From an uncultured Spirochaetales bacterium (lineage in GTDB: Bacteria; Spirochaetota; Spirochaetia; Sphaerochaetales; Sphaerochaetaceae), in assembly GCA_944390865.1 (NCBI GenBank), contig CALXRC010000011.1:1-60036 (forward strand): a DNA stretch of 60,036 nt, written 5' to 3'. Numbering within the stretch: position 1 is the first letter of the stretch; each line of letters starts with the position of its first letter. The notes under the pieces were generated by a model that was not told the origin of the DNA, did no database searches, and saw nothing but the letters and a program-made list of their open reading frames with translations. The translations under genes were made by a program, and so were the position numbers. Shown here in pieces: positions 45,461 through 52,780 of this stretch.

Positions 45461-47047
45461 TCAGTTTGCACGAGAAACTTTTGTCCAATCCATATATTCG
45501 TTATATGCCTGAACAAAACCTGAATCGATGATATCAGGCTGTGCGATAATCTGAGTGCTGAAAGCGATTACTACAGGATAACCAAGGCAATACTCATCAA
45601 TAATCAATCGCTCGGCCTCATGCATATAGCTGAGCATTTCTTCTGTATCAGTTGCACTAAGAGCAGACATCAGAACGTCATTCAGATCATCTGGATGAAT
45701 CTTAGAATCTTTGAGCATTCCAACTCCAGAAATTGCTCTCTGAGAGAAATTGCTTACAGCCTGATTCACAAGGTTAGCACCAAATCCATGACCAGCAAGA
45801 ATCATTCCCTCATCAATCTGATAGATTCCGCGAGATGTCCAAATAGCTGTTTCCTGATAATCAAGCGTTACATCAATTCCGACTTCTGCAAGATATCCCT
45901 GAATTGCGACCATATATCTGTCAAGAGCCTGGTCAACTCCTACTGCAATTGTTGTTGAGAAACCATTAGGATAACCAGCCTCAGCAAGCAGCTGTTTTGC
46001 TTTCTCTGGGTTATACTCATAGCCTACTACATCATCGCTGTAGAACTGCGTACCTTCAACAGCATACTGATTCGAAACAAACGACATTCCGAAATCCAGA
46101 CTCTTAGAGATGGCATCAGAATCAATTGCATATGCAATAGCCTGACGTACACGAACATCTTCCAGAGGAGAACCATCAACAGCAGAGCCGAAAATGAGGA
46201 AATAAATTGTATACCACATCTGGTTTGAATAGAGATTATATCCCATGTTCTGAAGTGTCGACTTCATCTGGAAATCTCCGCCGTAGTAGAAATCAATATC
46301 GCCAGAAATCAGAGCAGCCTGAGCAGACATATTATCAGCGATGATTCGGATTTCAACGTTGTCAAAGTACGGTTCATTCTCCTTATTCCAGTAGTTAGGA
46401 TTCTTCTCATATCTCTTATAAGAATCAGTGACATACTCTGTCATGACATAAGGACCTGTACCTACAGGATTTTCGAGACACCAATCATAACCATGGTCAT
46501 CAAATGCTTTCTTTGAATACATCAGTCCGGCAACAGAATTGAGAGAATATGGAATCTGAGTATTCCACTCTGAGAGATGAATGACAACTGTCCTATCATC
46601 AATCTTCTCAAATGATTCAACACTTCCAAAATGAGTTGATGAGGTCTGGCTGTTTGCCTTAAAATTCTCAAAATTCCAAAGCAAAGCATCTGCATCAAGC
46701 TTTGAGCCATCTGAGAAGTACACATCGTCACGTAGTGTGACTGTATATGTAAGATTATCAACATCAGCTACAAGAGACTCAGCAAGATACGGCTGAAGTT
46801 CGCCATTCTCATCAAACTTCATCAGTGGCTCATAGACAGGACTTAGTGACAGTTTTTCCTGACCGCTCCTGAGACGCCAGCTCGCATATGCAGAAACATC
46901 AACATTCATTGCTCCAACAATGGTACCCCCCTTCTGTGAGCCTGAATCAGTTCCAGAAGCAGCAGGAGCTGTGGTTTCCGATGAGCCGTTTGCAAAGACG
47001 CTAAACATAACGCACAGCATCAATAAAAACGTAACAACTTTTCTCAT
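45461..47047 (-). CDS. ABC transporter substrate-binding protein, family 5 (DppA/OppA-like)
   Basis: 528 residues. Signal peptide ends FANGSSET; the mature part has the family 5 pattern SLSPVYEPLMKFDENGELQPYLAESL and LRDDVYFSDGSKLDADALLWNFE. Members bind peptides, nickel, or, in Thermotoga and others, beta-linked oligosaccharides, so its presence does not prove peptide uptake. AAGGAG before the ATG. Follows the first PEPM gene by 45 bases. Confidence 0.9.
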   Translation of the reverse strand: MRKVVTFLLMLCVMFSVFANGSSETTAPAASGTDSGSQKGGTIVGAMNVDVSAYASWRLRSGQEKLSLSPVYEPLMKFDENGELQPYLAESLVADVDNLTYTVTLRDDVYFSDGSKLDADALLWNFENFKANSQTSSTHFGSVESFEKIDDRTVVIHLSEWNTQIPYSLNSVAGLMYSKKAFDDHGYDWCLENPVGTGPYVMTEYVTDSYKRYEKNPNYWNKENEPYFDNVEIRIIADNMSAQAALISGDIDFYYGGDFQMKSTLQNMGYNLYSNQMWYTIYFLIFGSAVDGSPLEDVRVRQAIAYAIDSDAISKSLDFGMSFVSNQYAVEGTQFYSDDVVGYEYNPEKAKQLLAEAGYPNGFSTTIAVGVDQALDRYMVAIQGYLAEVGIDVTLDYQETAIWTSRGIYQIDEGMILAGHGFGANLVNQAVSNFSQRAISGVGMLKDSKIHPDDLNDVLMSALSATDTEEMLSYMHEAERLIIDEYCLGYPVVIAFSTQIIAQPDIIDSGFVQAYNEYMDWTKVSRAN

Positions 47048-47092
47048 ATAAAACTCCTTTTTTTTTGCCTTTGCGGCAGATCTTTTATTCCG

Positions 47093-48046
47093 TTACAATC
47101 TGTCTTTTATATCGATCTTCTTGAATCCTTCCGGATAAGGGGCGACCTTGTGGCCTACGATTGTGTATTCCTTATCATCGCCAGTGAACTTGTTCTCGAG
47201 CTTCAGGTACTCCTGTGGCTCAAACAGAGAAGATGCGGAGAAATCGCACTGACCTGTTCCGGAAGCATGAGTGAATGTGTAGGCGACACTCTGATCCTCG
47301 TAGTTCTTCTTTCCATGCTCCAGGATGCCTTCCATTGCGGCCTTCATCGTGAAGTGTGTCGAGCACATCTTGAAGCCAAGCTCTGTCAGCTGCTCCATTG
47401 TGACATTCGGCACGCCGTTGTCCGCCCTGACATCAGCAAAGATCTTCCAGCCCTTGACCTTGGATGCCATGATCTTTGCATGCTCGTAATCAGTGATGAG
47501 AACCATCATCGCAAGATCAGCTCCTGCCTCCATGGCCTCATTCAGTCTTGCGCAGCCTTCCTCCATCTGCTCAGGGTCATAAGGATCAGCGTTTGTCCTG
47601 GCGATAAGCAGGCAGTCAGTGCCTTTGAGCGCCTCTACGGCAGCCCTCACCTTTGCCATGTACTTTTCTCTTGGAAGGATGCTTGTGCTCTCCTCCATAT
47701 CGGCAGAGTCCTCAAGCTGGACGGCTGCAGCGCCTGCGCGTGAAAGGATTTTTGCAGAGCGGTAAACGGCAAGAGGTCCGCCGAATCCGTCTTCGATATC
47801 AGCAATGAGAGGAATGGAGGAAGTCTGTGAGACACGTGCGACCACTCCTTCAAGATCTGTCAGATTTGTGAAACCGTAGTCAATGACACCGTTGAGGGAA
47901 ATGGACACCTCGCCGCCGCTGAGCAGGCTCACAGGGAAGCCGCACATTTCAACGGCACGCTGCGACATGCAGTCATAAACACAGGGGACAAGGAAACACT
48001 TATCGGTTTCTTCCAGAATCTGTCTTAATGTCTTCTTACTTGACAT
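47093..48046 (-). CDS. PEP mutase/isocitrate lyase superfamily protein, copy 3 (first operon gene)
   Basis: 317 residues from the ATG at 48046. Landmarks: LVPCVYDCMSQRAVEMCGF, LIADIEDGFGG near 82 (again Glu in place of the second Asp of DxDxGxG), AVQLEDSADME near 108 and LLIARTNADPYD near 152, closer to oxaloacetate decarboxylase/phosphonomutase-like members than copies 1 and 2. Ribosome site AAAGGAGG lies about 12 bases upstream. Its composition is closer to the chromosome average than the genes that follow. Confidence 0.8.
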   Translation of the reverse strand: MSSKKTLRQILEETDKCFLVPCVYDCMSQRAVEMCGFPVSLLSGGEVSISLNGVIDYGFTNLTDLEGVVARVSQTSSIPLIADIEDGFGGPLAVYRSAKILSRAGAAAVQLEDSADMEESTSILPREKYMAKVRAAVEALKGTDCLLIARTNADPYDPEQMEEGCARLNEAMEAGADLAMMVLITDYEHAKIMASKVKGWKIFADVRADNGVPNVTMEQLTELGFKMCSTHFTMKAAMEGILEHGKKNYEDQSVAYTFTHASGTGQCDFSASSLFEPQEYLKLENKFTGDDKEYTIVGHKVAPYPEGFKKIDIKDRL

Positions 48047-48065
48047 GGAAAAAGAAAGCCTCCTT

Positions 48066-48079
48066 TGCAATCGATTTCA
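48066..48079. promoter_or_regulatory. LacI-type operator in the leader of the fourteen-gene operon
   Basis: TGCAATCGATTTCA, a near-perfect palindrome of the form TGNAATCGATTNCA, identical to the site at 51817. It lies some 90 bases into the predicted transcript and partly covers the ribosome site. Confidence 0.75.
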
Positions 48080-48163
48080 ATATATTTAAAATTTTCAATG
48101 CAGAAATTCTCCGCTGTCAAGATTTTTTTTAAATTACTTTCTTTTTTTGGATTTTTACGACTT

Positions 48164-48192
48164 ATTATATGCTAACTGATCAATCTTCTTAA
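48164..48192 (-). promoter_or_regulatory. Promoter of the fourteen-gene operon
   Basis: Minus strand: TTAAGA (48187-48192), 17-base spacer, perfect TATAAT (48164-48169). Start of transcription near 48157, giving a leader of about 110 bases. Confidence 0.6.
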
Positions 48193-48202
48193 ATCGATTG
48201 AC
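48189..48202. promoter_or_regulatory. Second LacI-type operator, overlapping the -35 box
   Basis: TTAAATCGATTGAC shares the AATCGATT core and most flanking bases with the other two sites. Its centre is 123 bases from the 48066 site, compatible with repression by looping. Confidence 0.65.
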
Positions 48203-48429
48203 TATATATGGTTTTACAATTTTACTACTGGTTGTTCAGTATTTGAAATCCAATTAGGAATAATTTAATACACTTATATTTAGTTACTATAAAAAATTAT
48301 AGGATAATTATAGTGAAATTTTTTTGCTTATTTGAGTATTCACTAATTCAGAAACCGTGCTGTTTATCCTCCATCTTCATTATTAAGAAAAGCCATTAAA
48401 AAAAAAGAAAGATGCAGGAAAAATGCAAA
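48203..48429. other. AT-rich intergenic region downstream of lacI
   Basis: No gene or clear terminator is recognised between the lacI stop and the operon promoter. On the minus strand nine T residues (about 48398-48406) follow a weak TGCA/TGCA pairing after lacI, which may serve as a poor terminator. Very AT-rich throughout. Confidence 0.4.
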
Positions 48430-49413
48430 TTATGTTGTTTCCCTGTGAACAAGGATAGGTTTCACAACTTTATGTTCAACATATGAGGGATCAATAATTG
48501 CTCTTGAAAGAATTTCATAACAGTCCTGTGACAATTCATCAAGCTTATTATCTATCGTGGACAATCTAGGATTAGAAATCTTAGAGTAAGGAGAGTTATC
48601 TGTACCTATAATTGCTATATCAGCAGGAATTTTCTTACCAATATCAAGCAGATAGCGACTTCCGCCAACACCAAGAAGATCAACAGCATAAATAATTGCA
48701 TCAACTTCAGGATATTCTTCAAGCAGGTGCCGTGTCGCCATCGCACCACCCTCTGCATCATCAGGGCAGGATGTAATGATCCTTGGTTTCATGTTCCGTT
48801 CTTCGGCTGCAATGAAATACCCTTTCATCTTCTTTCTGTTTGACGGTGTATCATTATTATTGATGAAACCAATTGCTTTCCGATTATGGGTATAAAGATA
48901 ATTGACAGCATCCATTGTCCCAAGCAGTTCGTCTGCGATTACGGAAGAGACATTCGGAAGATCAAAGTATCCATTTTGAACAACAACTGGAATTGCTGGC
49001 AAATAGTCCTCTATTGCCTGTTTGACAAGGTCGCACTGAAATGTAGAACCTATAAGTGCAAGGGCATTTATTCTGCGTGTCGCAAGGATTTTAACATATT
49101 CAGCCTTGCTCTCATCGCTTGAACCAGCATTCATCAAGATGGAGCAATAGCCCTTTTCAACAAAATGCTGGCTGATCATATATGCTCCTTCAATATGATG
49201 CTGGTTTCTGATATCAGAAACCAAAATTCCTATCATATTACTTGTCTGGTTCACAAGAGAGCGAGCAGCTTCGGATGCAGAAAAATTAGTCTCATTTATG
49301 ATTCTGAGAACTTTTTTTCTTGTTTCGCCATTTATGCCTGGCCTGTTATTCAGCACACGACTGACGGTGCTGGCAGAAACACCTGCCTGTCTGGCTATAT
49401 CATAGATAGTCAC
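48430..49413 (-). CDS. LacI family transcriptional regulator
   Basis: 327 residues from a GTG start (VTIYDIARQAGVSASTVSRVLNN), the canonical LacI helix-turn-helix and hinge helix (FSASEAARSLV). The periplasmic-binding-like domain follows, with ILVSDIRNQ, ALIGST, FINNNDTPSNRKKMKGY and IIGTDNSPYSKISNPRLSTI, so it senses a small ligand, probably a sugar or glycoside. Downstream of the GH3 gene by 70 bases and likely co-transcribed. Predicted to bind the TGNAATCGATTNCA sites at 48066, 48189 and 51817. Confidence 0.9.
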   Translation of the reverse strand: MTIYDIARQAGVSASTVSRVLNNRPGINGETRKKVLRIINETNFSASEAARSLVNQTSNMIGILVSDIRNQHHIEGAYMISQHFVEKGYCSILMNAGSSDESKAEYVKILATRRINALALIGSTFQCDLVKQAIEDYLPAIPVVVQNGYFDLPNVSSVIADELLGTMDAVNYLYTHNRKAIGFINNNDTPSNRKKMKGYFIAAEERNMKPRIITSCPDDAEGGAMATRHLLEEYPEVDAIIYAVDLLGVGGSRYLLDIGKKIPADIAIIGTDNSPYSKISNPRLSTIDNKLDELSQDCYEILSRAIIDPSYVEHKVVKPILVHRETT

Positions 49414-49470
49414 CTTGTTACCTCGCTTTCTTAAGTAAAATTTTTGCACAAGAAAACGAGGTAAACAAGG
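49413..49470 (-). promoter_or_regulatory. Long inverted repeat burying the lacI ribosome site
   Basis: Arms of 20 and 21 bases (49413-49432 and 49450-49470) pair with one mismatch and one bulge around a 17-base loop. In the minus-strand mRNA the downstream arm contains GCGAGGTAACAAGG, that is, the Shine-Dalgarno GAGG, and ends at the GTG start, so folding would block lacI translation. It could also act as a GH3 3'-end structure. Confidence 0.7.
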
Positions 49471-49483
49471 CTTTTATTACCAA

Positions 49484-51784
49484 CTAAAGTTGTTTATTCA
49501 GCTCTGATAGCTTTTCAACAAGCAGTTTTTTGTCTAAATGAGCAAATGAGAACAAAGCACGAAGAGGAGCATCCTCCAACATTGCTCTCGTCATAACTGA
49601 ATAATCATCATCTCCCTGAACAGATGCATAAAGTTGCTCATAAATAGGGCCAAACATCTTTTTACCTTCATCAAGTGCAAGGACTTCATTGACAGGGCTG
49701 TCCACTGTGATGCATCCTGCTGAGTCTGTTCTGGGAATCTTCATGTCTGAGAACAAAAGAGCATACTCTTTTTCTGAGATTCTGATGCCACTTTTGTACG
49801 GGTTAGGAAGCTCAATCTTCTCCCCTTTCAACTCAACAGATCCGGATGCTGCATCTTCATGTGCATTAAATGCCAGATGTACCAGATACACTCCGTTTTC
49901 CAGTTTCCAGCCATCTGACCAAATCCTCAGTTCATCAACAGGTATCATGATCCGTTCTTTCCTGCTCTCTCCGGGATTAAGAAATGTCTTTCTGAAAGCT
50001 TTAAGCTCTTTGACTGGTCTTGGATTCAGCGAATCCGGCATACCTGTATAAACCTGCATAACCTGACTTCCTGCAAATGAACCTGTGTTCTTTATCCTAT
50101 AGGAAACAATTATTGAATCCCCATCAAGGAAAAAGTCTGTATCACTTACATCGAATGATGTATATGAACGGCCATAGCCGAAGGGATACGCGACAGGAAT
50201 ATTAAATGTTTCATAATACCTGTATCCAACAAAACACCCTTCTCTGTACTCAACATTCTCGCTTTCTGTTGCAAATAATCCGAAGCAGGGATTATCCTCA
50301 CATTTCAGCGGGAATGTCTCAGCCAGGTGGCCGGATGGGTTCACAGCGCCAGACAGCGTCAGTGCAACTGCTTCACTGACACCTTCTCCCCCAAGATAGC
50401 AATAAAGCAGGGAAGAAACATCGTTTCTCCACGGCATTTCCGTGACTCCTCCTGCATATATAACTGCAACCACCTTTTTTCCTGTCGCAATCAGCCTGTA
50501 AGCCAGCTTGTCATAGGCTGCAGGGATTTTAAGGTCAGTGCGGTCAAATCCTTCACTCTCATATGATCCGGGAAGGCCAGTGACAAAAACAATGATATCT
50601 GCATTTTCTGTCTTTTCAACAGCCTCATCTGCAAGCTCCTCGTTTTCAGTTCCGGACAAATTGTATCCTTGAGAGTATTCTACGCTGTATCCAAGATTTT
50701 TAAGTTCACTGACCAGAGAAGTCACTTTGTATGAATTAATGCGGCTGCTTCCTGCTCCCTGGTAACGCGGAGTCTGTGCAAAAGCTCCAACAACAAGAAT
50801 TCTTTCCTTCCTGTCAAGCGGCAGTGTTCCGTCATTTTCCAAAAGAACAAATGAATCGGCAGCAACTTCACCAGAGATCTCATGATGCCGATCAAAAGAA
50901 CATTCTTTAGTCTCCTGTCTCTCAGCCTTAAGAAGGAACTCTAGAATTCTTTCCACTGATCTGTTAAGGTCTTCCATTGACAAAGAACCATCCTCAAGAG
51001 CCTTAAGAATTTCCTCTCGCGAGTATTCATTCGGCCCTGGCATTTCCAGATCAATACCAGCTTTTATGCCTTTTGCATGATCACTTGTCGCGCCCCAGTC
51101 AGTCATCACAAAACCAGGGTATTTCCATTCATTTCTCAGAACTTTTGTAAGCAGGAATTCATTCTGGCTGGCATAGACGCCATTAACACGATTGTACGCA
51201 CACATCAAAGTTGCAGGACTAGCTTCTTTGACTGCTCTTTCAAACGCCTTCAGATATATTTCTCTAAGCGTTCGCTCATCAATGATGCTATTGCTGCTCA
51301 TTCTCTTTTTCTCCTGATTATTTGCAGCAAAATGCTTCAAAGATGTTCCAGTTCCAGTTGATTCAACCCCTTTTATCCATGCAGATGCCATAGCAGAAGC
51401 AAGGACTGGATCTTCCGAGAAATACTCAAAATTTCTGCCTCCAAGCGGACTACGCTTAATATTTACGCCAGGCCCAAGAACGATTGAAACAGAGTATTTA
51501 AGACACTCTTCTCCGATTGCCTGGCCCTCCCGGTACAGCATATCCTCATTCCACGAACAGGCCGACAGACAGGCTGGAGGAAAACAGACCGATGTCTCAT
51601 TTTCATTCAGAGAGCTTGAAAGTCTAGTATCTTTAGCTTTTCTTACTCCATGCGGGCCATCTGTAATGCAGACTTCTTTAATGCCTTTTGAGGGAACACC
51701 GTTGATATGCCAGCTGCCCGGGCCAATAGTGAGAGCGATTTTCTCATCAAGCGTCAGCGTTTCTACTAATTCTTTTATTGTCAT
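49484..51784 (-). CDS. Glycoside hydrolase family 3 (beta-glucosidase-like)
   Basis: 766 residues. N-terminal TIM barrel with ITDGPHGVR, KHFAANNQE and nucleophile Asp in GFVMTDWGATSDH near 228; alpha/beta domain with PRYQGAGSSRIN near 345; C-terminal fibronectin III-like domain (about 560-690). No signal peptide, so it acts on imported beta-glycosides. AAAGG ribosome site. Its promoter spacer contains a LacI operator, and lacI is the next gene. Confidence 0.9.
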   Translation of the reverse strand: MTIKELVETLTLDEKIALTIGPGSWHINGVPSKGIKEVCITDGPHGVRKAKDTRLSSSLNENETSVCFPPACLSACSWNEDMLYREGQAIGEECLKYSVSIVLGPGVNIKRSPLGGRNFEYFSEDPVLASAMASAWIKGVESTGTGTSLKHFAANNQEKKRMSSNSIIDERTLREIYLKAFERAVKEASPATLMCAYNRVNGVYASQNEFLLTKVLRNEWKYPGFVMTDWGATSDHAKGIKAGIDLEMPGPNEYSREEILKALEDGSLSMEDLNRSVERILEFLLKAERQETKECSFDRHHEISGEVAADSFVLLENDGTLPLDRKERILVVGAFAQTPRYQGAGSSRINSYKVTSLVSELKNLGYSVEYSQGYNLSGTENEELADEAVEKTENADIIVFVTGLPGSYESEGFDRTDLKIPAAYDKLAYRLIATGKKVVAVIYAGGVTEMPWRNDVSSLLYCYLGGEGVSEAVALTLSGAVNPSGHLAETFPLKCEDNPCFGLFATESENVEYREGCFVGYRYYETFNIPVAYPFGYGRSYTSFDVSDTDFFLDGDSIIVSYRIKNTGSFAGSQVMQVYTGMPDSLNPRPVKELKAFRKTFLNPGESRKERIMIPVDELRIWSDGWKLENGVYLVHLAFNAHEDAASGSVELKGEKIELPNPYKSGIRISEKEYALLFSDMKIPRTDSAGCITVDSPVNEVLALDEGKKMFGPIYEQLYASVQGDDDYSVMTRAMLEDAPLRALFSFAHLDKKLLVEKLSELNKQL

Positions 51785-51800
51785 ATTACTACCTTTATCT

Positions 51801-51835
51801 TCTTTTTATGGTAAATTGCAATCGATTTCAGTCAA
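51801..51835 (-). promoter_or_regulatory. GH3 promoter with LacI operator in the spacer
   Basis: Minus strand: TTGACT (51830-51835), 19-base spacer, CATAAA (about 51805-51810). The palindrome TGCAATCGATTTCA (51817-51830) fills the spacer, the classic position for repression. Confidence 0.65.
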
Positions 51836-51933
51836 CACATATTTTTCAGAACCGAGTTAGAAGGAACAGTTGTGCCTCCTGACAACTATATGAACAGATA
51901 AAGCACACAAAAAGAAATGAAGATAATGAACCT
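51836..51933. other. Intergenic stretch upstream of GH3
   Basis: Contains an AGTTGT/ACAACT hairpin with a GCCTCCTG loop (about 51868-51890) and no recognisable gene. Confidence 0.4.
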
Positions 51934-52095
51934 ATGAATGACGGGTCGCATATTGTCTTTATTAATGAAGAGCACAGTAGGAAAAGAAGCGAAGAAAAGG
52001 AGCTGCTGCATGATCACAAGTGTACAGAGCCGGAAGATATGATTTTGTTTTCAAGATTAAAAGCTCCGGTCAGGACAGAATGTGCAGGAGAATGA
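51934..52095 (+). CDS. Possible small ORF of 53 codons
   Basis: ATG to TGA on the plus strand, encoding MNDGSHIVFINEEHSRKRSE and then a charged sequence ending ECAGE. No good ribosome site and no recognised family. The only support is that a hairpin with a short T-rich tail follows 10 bases later in the same direction and nothing else explains this 400-base gap. It may instead be non-coding. Confidence 0.2.
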   Translation: MNDGSHIVFINEEHSRKRSEEKELLHDHKCTEPEDMILFSRLKAPVRTECAGE

Positions 52096-52105
52096 CAGAT
52101 CAGGC

Positions 52106-52138
52106 CTGCCGGAAAAACAATGCCGGGCAGCTTTATTT
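52106..52138 (+). terminator. Possible terminator after the small ORF
   Basis: CTGCCGG, 10-base loop, CCGGGCAG (one bulge), then CTTTATTT on the plus strand. Moderate stem and broken T-run. Confidence 0.35.
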
Positions 52139-52180
52139 GACAGAGTACCGGCAGACACAGAAAAGGAAGAGACTCAGATG

Positions 52181-52642
52181 TTACAGAAGATAAGGAACGT
52201 AGAAATTGTTGCTTCTGAAAACCGGGAAGGTCTCTATGCTTGAAATTCCCCTGAATTTGCCAAGCTCATTGCGCATGAATGAGAAGAGCGCGGAATTGTC
52301 CTCGTCAGTCGGAAGCTCTACAACCATGAAGATATCATAGCGCCCGGTGACGACAGCAGTGCTGATCACTCCAGGCAGGTTTGAAAGGTCCTCCGCCTTT
52401 TTCTCAAGATCCTGACCGGTGATCTTCAGGCCGAAGATCACAATCTGTATATACGGCGTATATTCAGGATCAACCAGTCCCCTGAGGCTGAAGACCTTGT
52501 CGTCATACAGCTTGTTGAGACGGTTCCTGATAGTGTTTTCTGTCACGTTGAGCTTTGATGCCACATAAGAAAAGCTCTTGCGGCCATCCTGAAGATACTT
52601 GATGATCTGCTTGTCCGTAGCATCGATTTTCTGTTTTTTCAT
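52181..52642 (-). CDS. Lrp/AsnC family transcriptional regulator
   Basis: 153 residues. HTH near the N-terminus (IDATDKQIIKYLQDGRKSFS, then VTENTIRNRLNKL) and the RAM ligand-binding domain (LPGVISTAVVTGRYDIFMVVEL). Lrp proteins sense amino acids. Lying next to serC and serA, it may respond to serine-related metabolites (inference). I take the ATG at 52642, with AAAGGTG eight bases upstream. Confidence 0.87.
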   Translation of the reverse strand: MKKQKIDATDKQIIKYLQDGRKSFSYVASKLNVTENTIRNRLNKLYDDKVFSLRGLVDPEYTPYIQIVIFGLKITGQDLEKKAEDLSNLPGVISTAVVTGRYDIFMVVELPTDEDNSALFSFMRNELGKFRGISSIETFPVFRSNNFYVPYLL

Positions 52643-52663
52643 TTGCTTCACACCTTTTCATTT

Positions 52664-52720
52664 GCGCCAGGCACACACAAAGCATGTCTCTGGCGCATGA
52701 TATCTCATTCCCCTGAATGA
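52664..52720 (-). promoter_or_regulatory. Lrp-type gene leader: hairpin and small palindrome
   Basis: GCGCCAG (52664-52670) and CTGGCGC (52690-52696) form a leader hairpin. Further upstream TCATTC-CCCT-GAATGA (52705-52720) is an inverted repeat beside a TATCAT -10-like box, a candidate autoregulatory site. Confidence 0.4.
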
Positions 52721-52741
52721 AAAATAATTCCTGTATACATG

Positions 52742-52773
52742 GCGACAGCCCCAGTACAGACTGAGGCTGTCGC
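52742..52773 (-). terminator. Hairpin downstream of serC
   Basis: Perfect 9-base-pair stem GCGACAGCC/GGCTGTCGC with a 14-base loop, just after the serC stop. No T-run follows on the minus strand. It separates serC from the Lrp-type gene. Confidence 0.5.
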
Positions 52774-52780
52774 GCTGATG

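Noticed and set aside
41572..47047. Simple peptide-uptake operon
   Set aside because: The Dpp-type importer is embedded among lyases and controlled by a LacI-type operator shared with a GH3 glycosidase; no peptidase gene is present, so peptide uptake is not the likeliest role.
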